Shown: positions 7,671 to 12,881 of the stretch, piece by piece
Layout of the letters: every line of letters starts with the position of its first letter
Position numbering within the stretch: position 1 is the stretch's first letter
Source of the DNA: Euperipatoides rowelli
Taxonomy: Eukaryota > Onychophora > Udeonychophora > Euonychophora > Peripatopsidae
Length of the DNA stretch: 12,881 nucleotides
NCBI GenBank assembly: GCA_003024985.2
Contig: PXIH01S0040044.1
Reading direction: 5' to 3' (one strand)
The notes under the pieces: model-generated
Seen by the model: only the letters and a program-made list of their open reading frames with translations
The model's database searches: none
What the model was told of the DNA's origin: nothing
Made by a program: the position numbers and the translations under genes

Positions 7671-8128
7671 CTAAATAAGAAGTAAGAAACTGTATAAATA
7701 AAAATTAAAATTAGAATTCACAATAGGTTAATTTAATTACAATTAGACATTTGTACTTTTTACTTTTTATATAGGCTGTTTACTAAGAACATTTTTTATT
7801 TTTTTTTAATCTATTTGTATAATTTCATTTTGATCTTAGTAAAGAAAGTAAATACCACTGACAGTGCAATGCATTCTGGGAAGTTAAAATATCTCCTCTG
7901 CAAGCTAAAGTAAAATTAATAAAGAAAATAAACCTCACAGGAATTGTTAAAATCAAAGATTAAGTAAGCAAACAATTAGTTTCATTAAGAGTAAATTCAA
8001 AATTAAATTTGTAAATAAAACATTATTATTGACTTAATATTTTATTAGATTAATAATTGTAAAGAAATCTGTAGTTTTCATTGCTTTTATGGTAGACTTC
8101 AAGTGACAACTTTGTTAACTCTATTAAA

Positions 8129-8555
8129 GTCTATTATCAGTGTTAATTTTAACAAAAGCTAAATTAGATTATTTTTACCTTAAAAGTCATAATTAAGTCA
8201 TCATTTAAACCCAATAAACAAGTTCAAATACAAAAAAAAGTAAAATTGAATGACTTGTTATTATTACTAAGGTATATTTATTTTTACTGTATTATACTAT
8301 ATTTTCAATGTGGTCAGCTGGAAAAAATCTCCAAGGTATTGCATACTAGGACATTATTTCCCTAGTAATTATGGGAAATTAAAAACAATGATGCCATCAT
8401 TCTGACATCAGCAGTTGCCTTGGATTATTTGAAAATGGTTTAATAAAGTGAGATTATCTTAATTATTTGATCGAATATGAAGTGATGAATTAAACATGAC
8501 TTAAAGTAAAAATAGACCAATTAAGCTTTTGTTAAAATTAGCACTGATAATATAC
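8129..8555. mobile_element. Mirror copy of the MITE-like foldback element
   Basis: Reverse complement of 4327-4753, with TIRs at 8129-8206 and 8480-8555 and flanks TTAAA at 8124-8128 and 8556-8560. Both copies share the same TIR mismatches and the same flanking duplication, so this copy arose with the arm and not by independent transposition. Confidence 0.75.
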
Positions 8556-9091
8556 TTAAAGGTTTATAATTTAAAAAAAACTATGAGTCAGCTAAGGTTT
8601 TAGAATTATTCAAGTGCAATTTTGTTGCATAAAATTTTGATTAGAAATATAAAGCAGTTGGAGAGGGGCAAATTTTCATCTGATAGAAGAAATTAGGGCC
8701 CAAACTTGAGAACTCACTTCTCAGATAAATTTCTCTATTCAGTATATGAAAACAGAACAGTCTTAAAGTGATCTAATGCGTATTACCTACTTGTTTGTAG
8801 CAATGACAAGGGATTAATTTCAAGGATTTAAGATAAATATAATGTATTTGGACTTTTGCTCATTATATTCATCATAATTAGTTTAATTGTCTTTTAATTT
8901 AATAGGTCTGTCAAGAATTTAAAAAATTTTAAGAAAAAAATGAATTGTACTATTATACAAAAGTGGCTTATAAGAGGAGCTGGAGGTACATCTAAAAAGA
9001 CTAATGGAAGAACATCTTAAATCCAGGCAAAGCCAGTTGATGTAAAGTACTAGAGAGAGCCTAGTCAGAAGAATTGGCAGTGAAATGTGGT

Positions 9092-9111
9092 TTATCTCTC
9101 TCTCCCCGTTT
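9092..9111 (-). other. Mirror copy of the candidate polypurine tract
   Basis: Reverse complement of 3771-3790, placed downstream of the minus-strand pol remnant. The same reservation applies: no LTR was found next to it. Confidence 0.3.
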
Positions 9112-9288
9112 CAGGAAGATCAAAAAAAATTAAGCTAAAAAAACTAAACTATGCACGCATATAAAAAAATGTCCTTGCTAATTGTTAATCATCTCAATCC
9201 ATTTTCGTAGAATTTAATCTACTAATTGATCATGACTGCCAATCCATTTTTGCTAGGGAACTACTTTTCCGGAAAAGATTTAATTAAT

Positions 9289-9716
9289 TTATTGTTCACC
9301 TACTTGCCACAAGTCTGGACATCTAGGCCTTAAGGCATAACAAGGGGGCTGATGATCATCGGCAACAGGCGGAAGGGATGCTTCAGCTATAGATCTCATT
9401 ATAAAAATGTTAATATCTTTGAATTGTCTACATACTTTCTCCTTTGTATTGTGATATTTAATCTGTAGGTCTGGGGCCATCACTATTTTATTCAATGTTT
9501 CCACCAACAACAGTTTTTCAATGCTTTTACATTTTATTTATTTCTGATTTATTTTTTTTGGTTGTCTTGGTTGACTATAGCTGCTGGTTAAATTTGTTTC
9601 ACCTGTTGAGGTGCATTTGGAACTAAAGTTGCTGGTTGAATTTGTCTTACTTCTTGGGGTATGTTTAGAACACCCCCTGTAGTTTGAATTATTTTTACTT
9701 GTTGGGTTGAATTCAT
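9289..9716 (-). pseudogene. Mirror copy of the pol tail
   Basis: Minus-strand copy of the post-integrase tail, including the 16-residue repeat frame and the frame ending in the ALRPR motif. Confidence 0.55.
9564..9707 (-). repeat. Mirror copy of the 48-bp tandem repeat
   Basis: Reverse complement of 3175-3318: three units of 48 bp with the same divergence between units. Confidence 0.7.
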
Positions 9717-9810
9717 TTTACTTATTTGTACACGAATCAAAACGATGCTTTAGTTAGGTTCTCATACACTTGTGCTCAAGCCATAGTTAGTCATTAAATT
9801 AGTTTGCTTA

Positions 9811-10841
9811 CTATGTCTGACATGTCCTCAGATCCAATTTCTTTTTTTTTAAATTGAATTCAGAAGTGGGGTCAAATGGATAAAACTCATGAACTATATA
9901 GAAAGGTGAATGATTAGTTGACCTATGAATGACCGAATTTAAAGCTTGCAGAATGTGTGGTAATAACTCATCCCAGTTTTTATAGTTTGCATCAACTAGT
10001 TTAGCCAGCAGATTTATTATTTTAGCATTAGCTCTTTCTGCACAGCCATTAGAACTAGGATGGTAGGCAATGGAAAAAATGTTTTGGACGCTAGATGTGA
10101 ACACAATGTCCTAAAAATCCTCCCTGTCATTTGAGCCCCACAATCTGTAATGATCGTCTTTGAGCCGCCATATTTCGCAAATATGTTTAGCATGTTGTTT
10201 TTCACGATCGTGTTCGCTTCCATATTTTTAATGGCACTATCTATGCAAAAATATGACAGGTTGTCTGTCCATAAGATAATATACTTATTTCCCCTAGGAA
10301 TAGTATTTATCAGGCCCAAAATATCCATGTAGAGCTTTTTGAAAGGTGTAGTACCGGGAAGTGTTGGCTGTTATGGTGGTTTTGTTCTAGGCACACTTCT
10401 TCTTAGACATATGTCACATGACGCAATAAAGTTTCTTACATCATCATGCATTGAGCTCCAGGCAAAGCTAAATTGTATTTTTCATATGGTTTTCATATAA
10501 GAGAGATGACCGCTTATGACTGTGCCATGGTAGTTGGCGATTGTATCGTTTACCAGGTTTTTAGGTACCAAGGTACGATACAAACTGCCTATATCATGGT
10601 AACATTTTACTCTCTTAAGAATCAATCCACTTTCCTCCAGGATGAATTCTCTATTTTTACATTTTGGTGTTTTAATTTGCCTATAAATAGATTTTCAGCA
10701 CACATCCAATTTTTGAGCTCTGCAAAAATTATTAATTGATGAGTTCTCCCTCACAGAAACTATTGCTGCTACATTTATGATATTGTCCAACTCAGGGCTG
10801 CTTGACAGCCAGTAAGCAAAAATATTTTCCTTACCTGGTAT
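9811..10841 (-). pseudogene. Mirror copy of the integrase remnant
   Basis: Minus-strand copy with the same HHCC residues, the same D, D and E codons and the same single-base loss between the second D and the E. Open frames on the plus strand here (10150-10332 and 10473-10739) are antisense shadows. Confidence 0.88.
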
Positions 10842-11352
10842 TATGTTCCAATTTCAGCCTAAAATCCTGCATGAATAGCAGCAATCTTACCAGGCATTGA
10901 TTTTGGTCCCTGAGCTGAAAGTTTTATGTGAGCGGCCTATGGTCAGTCCTAAGAATGACCTGGTAACCATATATAATATGCCTGAACTGCTGAAGTGTGT
11001 ATACTATACTATTGCTAACACTTCTTTTTCTATAGTTATGTAATTAAACTCCACATTATGGAGCTTGCAACTACAGTAGGCTATAGGTTGCATAAGGCCC
11101 TCTGCATTTTCTTGCTCGAGAAGCCCACCTAAGCAAATTTCTGAATCGTCAGTGAAATAAAAAAAGGTTTTGTGAGGTCTGGGTGAGCTAATAGCGGAGC
11201 TAACATCAACTGTTTTTTTAATGATAAAAACGAATTTTCCACCTCTGGAGACCATGTAACTTTACCATCTTTTTTTTTTTTTAAAGAGAATATAAGGGTG
11301 CAGCTCATTCTGTAAAGTTATTGATAAACTTTCTGTAAAACCCCACTGACCC
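10842..11352 (-). pseudogene. Mirror copy of the RNase H remnant
   Basis: Minus-strand copy of the connection/RNase H region. The homopolymer appears as 13 T at 11270-11282, exactly as long as the 13 A in the left arm. Confidence 0.8.
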
Positions 11353-11354
11353 TA

Positions 11355-12024
11355 AAAACTGTGAACATGTTTGGTGGTAACTGTCCTTGCGAAATGGGAT
11401 ACAGCACTGATATTTTGACCAGTTGGTTTACTGCTGTTTTCGTCAATAATATAGCCCAAAATCTTTAAAGACTGTTTAAAGAAACAACATATACTGGGTT
11501 TAATGGTCATATTTATTATTTTAAATGCTCCTAAAACCTCCTCTAGTACCCCAAATGTTAATCAATCATTTTTGTAAAAATAATTTTCTCATCTAAATAT
11601 GCTAACACTTTACTTTTATTATTGATGGTAGTTAAACAGTTGTTTATTATTTCTTGGAAGATGTTGGCGGAGCTTGATAAGCCTTGTGGCAATTTTTTTA
11701 ATTTATATTTGGTCCAGGGCAAGAAAAAGTGAACTTGTATTGTACTTATTCTGTGAGACTGACATTATAGTAACCATTGGTTTGGTCTAGAGTAGAGAAC
11801 TTAGCTCCTCCCAGTCTCAGCAGAATGTCATCAATACGCATTAGCAGAAGTTTATAAGGCTCTAATTATTGTGCATTGACTTGTCTTAAGTCAAATACAA
11901 TATGGATATTGTTGGGGTTATCATGTTTGGGTACCACTAATAAAGGCACATTACAACGTGGATCATTAGAAGGTGCTTTTATGCCAGCTGCCTCAAACTG
12001 AGCCATCTTTCTCTTCAAGGAATC
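11355..12024 (-). pseudogene. Mirror copy of the reverse transcriptase remnant
   Basis: Minus-strand copy with the same altered YLDE catalytic box (11588-11599) and the same three internal stops. Confidence 0.85.
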
Positions 12025-12027
12025 AGA

Positions 12028-12041
12028 GTGTGTGTGTGTGT
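12028..12041 (-). repeat. Mirror copy of the (AC)7 run, (GT)7 on the plus strand
   Basis: Seven GT units on the plus strand, equal in number to the left-arm AC run. Confidence 0.9.
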
Positions 12042-12240
12042 GGTATCCTATACTGCCTTTGTTAATGTTTTGAGTATTAATGAATTTTGGTTCAACAGTG
12101 GAATATGGGCACCAGTGATTTTTTTCTGTCTTTGATTAATATAACACTATATTATAACTTTTTTTTTTTTTAATTTGTCTTTAAAAAAACTAGAAATATC
12201 AAGAGTGTCAACTATGGAATAGATCATGTAGTTTTTCATG

Positions 12241-12781
12241 TTACAGGTGTTGGGCAGGCTCAATTGACACAGTAGACAGACTAGCTGTCCCATTTGTCAA
12301 CCTTTCCCAACTTTCATTTATATCCAGTTTGAAATAAATAATATTATTTTGAAAATCGATATGTGCACTATGTTCTCTTAAAATATCCATGTTAAAATAG
12401 CGCCAATATTCATTTTAGCTACCAGCACAGACTGTAATATATCATGGTCAATGATTGATATATTTACAACAGTTGTGACTGCCTCCATTGATTCATTAGA
12501 GACAGGAGAAGTCAGTGTTATAGAACCCAAACTACTTGCAATAAATTCAAGGGCTATACATTTTTCACTAATAATTGAGTATTCCACTCCAGAATCTATT
12601 AGAGCTGGAATTCTCTATTAAAAATTTTAATCCTAATCATAGGTTTAGACAGATAATCTTTTAAAAATTGAACAGAAATATCCTTTAAATTATTTTCATT
12701 TTTTATATTAGTAGGTGTATTATGGCGGTTTAAGCGCACTTCCGGTTTCCGGTTTGTAAGTAGGTCAAGGTCAAGGTCATC
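12241..12781 (-). pseudogene. Mirror copy of the protease remnant
   Basis: Minus-strand copy of the retropepsin-like remnant with the D-S-G codons at 12588-12596 and the same two frameshifts. Confidence 0.8.
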
Positions 12782-12802
12782 TCAAAGTCAAAGTCAAGGT
12801 CA
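12762..12802. repeat. Mirror copy of the hexamer repeat
   Basis: Reverse complement of 80-120, reading AGGTCAAGGTCAAGGTCAT and onward on the plus strand; the half-site-like TCAAGGTCA copies are directly visible here. Confidence 0.6.
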
Positions 12803-12881
12803 AAGCTATTTTGGGTAGGTTTAAGGGCATTTTTACCGGAAATGATGTCATATTATGCTGTATTATGGGTAATATTGGACT

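Larger units (their letters stand above)
7671..9288 (-). other. Mirror copy of the AT-rich non-coding stretch
   Basis: Reverse complement of 3594-5211. It contains only the second copies of the foldback element (8129-8555) and of the purine-rich tract (here pyrimidine-rich on the plus strand at 9092-9111). No other gene or signal is seen. Confidence 0.6.
9289..12781 (-). pseudogene. pol: Mirror copy of the Ty3/gypsy-type pol
   Basis: Exact reverse complement of 101-3593 with every stop and frameshift shared. Domains in coding order on the minus strand: protease 12781-12241, reverse transcriptase 12024-11355, RNase H 11352-10842, integrase 10841-9811, tail 9716-9289. Two independently inserted elements would not share all lesions, so this copy results from duplication of the whole arm. 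Confidence 0.9.
1..12881. repeat. Window-long near-perfect palindrome (inverted duplication)
   Basis: The whole window equals its own reverse complement apart from the centre. Every long open frame on one strand has a counterpart of identical length and protein at the reflected position on the other strand (position i maps to 12882-i). Direct comparison of the ends, the (AC)7 run at 841-854, the 13-base A run at 1600-1612, the foldback element and the axis shows no mismatch. Uniform reflection of coordinates across the arms also rules out uncompensated indels. Either this is a genuine and very young inverted duplication, or a read or assembly folded back on itself. Sequence alone cannot decide, but perfect identity through homopolymers and microsatellites, and an end-to-end fit to the window, make an artefact a serious possibility. 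Confidence 0.97.
6444..12881 (-). repeat. Right palindrome arm
   Basis: This is the exact reverse complement of 1-6438. Its coding remnants are on the minus strand and also read toward the axis, so the two copies are convergent. It adds no sequence information beyond the left arm. Every feature below that is labelled a mirror copy carries the same stops and frameshifts as its partner. Confidence 0.96.

Noticed and set aside
1-12881. Hairpin-ended linear plasmid, viral genome with terminal inverted repeats, or telomere
   Set aside because: The content is decayed retrotransposon, a spliced animal-type exon and microsatellites. There are no replication genes, no intact frames over about 100 codons and no telomeric repeat at the ends.
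1-12881. CRISPR array, tRNA, rRNA or riboswitch
   Set aside because: The repeats found are simple tetranucleotides, hexamers, a 48-bp coding repeat and inverted repeats. None has regular repeat-spacer structure, and no cloverleaf or conserved RNA core was recognised by eye.

Overview
The window is one very large inverted repeat. Bases 1-6438 reappear as their reverse complement at 6444-12881, and only a five-base centre (6439-6443) is left over. Position i maps to 12882-i. I spot-checked this at both ends, at the axis, across coding remnants, in an (AC)7 run, in a 13-base poly-A run and in the microsatellite zone, and found no mismatch. The two halves are therefore one 6.4-kb unit present twice, pointing at each other. 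The palindrome runs exactly from the first to the last base, so it may extend further in the genome, or the whole contig may be a fold-back assembly or read artefact. Perfect identity through homopolymers favours an artefact or a very recent event.

The organism is a eukaryote, almost certainly an animal. The DNA is AT-rich and gene-poor. It carries a decayed Ty3/gypsy-type pol, a spliced Kelch exon resembling KLHL10, a MITE-like element and long degenerate CTGT/CATC/TATG simple repeats. This mix would fit a mollusc such as a cephalopod, but that is a low-confidence guess. There is no sign of bacterial operons, ribosome binding sites, tRNA, rRNA or CRISPR.

Left arm, reading toward the axis: TGACCT-type hexamer repeats (80-120); a degenerate Ty3/gypsy pol (101-3593) with protease, reverse transcriptase, RNase H and integrase in the usual order, broken by many stops and frameshifts and ending in a 48-bp tandem repeat and a YxLRPR-type tail; AT-rich non-coding DNA (3594-5211) holding a 427-bp foldback element (4327-4753) flanked by TTTAA; a 192-bp Kelch exon (5212-5403) with splice sites; simple repeats (5404-6055); and a short decayed reading frame (6194 onward) that runs into the axis. 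The right arm (6444-12881) holds the same features in reverse order on the minus strand.

Nothing here looks like a working multi-gene system. The points of interest are the palindrome and its junction, the unclassified TTAA-flanked foldback element, and the Kelch exon captured inside the duplicated unit. Any transcript crossing the axis would fold into a long perfect double-stranded RNA.
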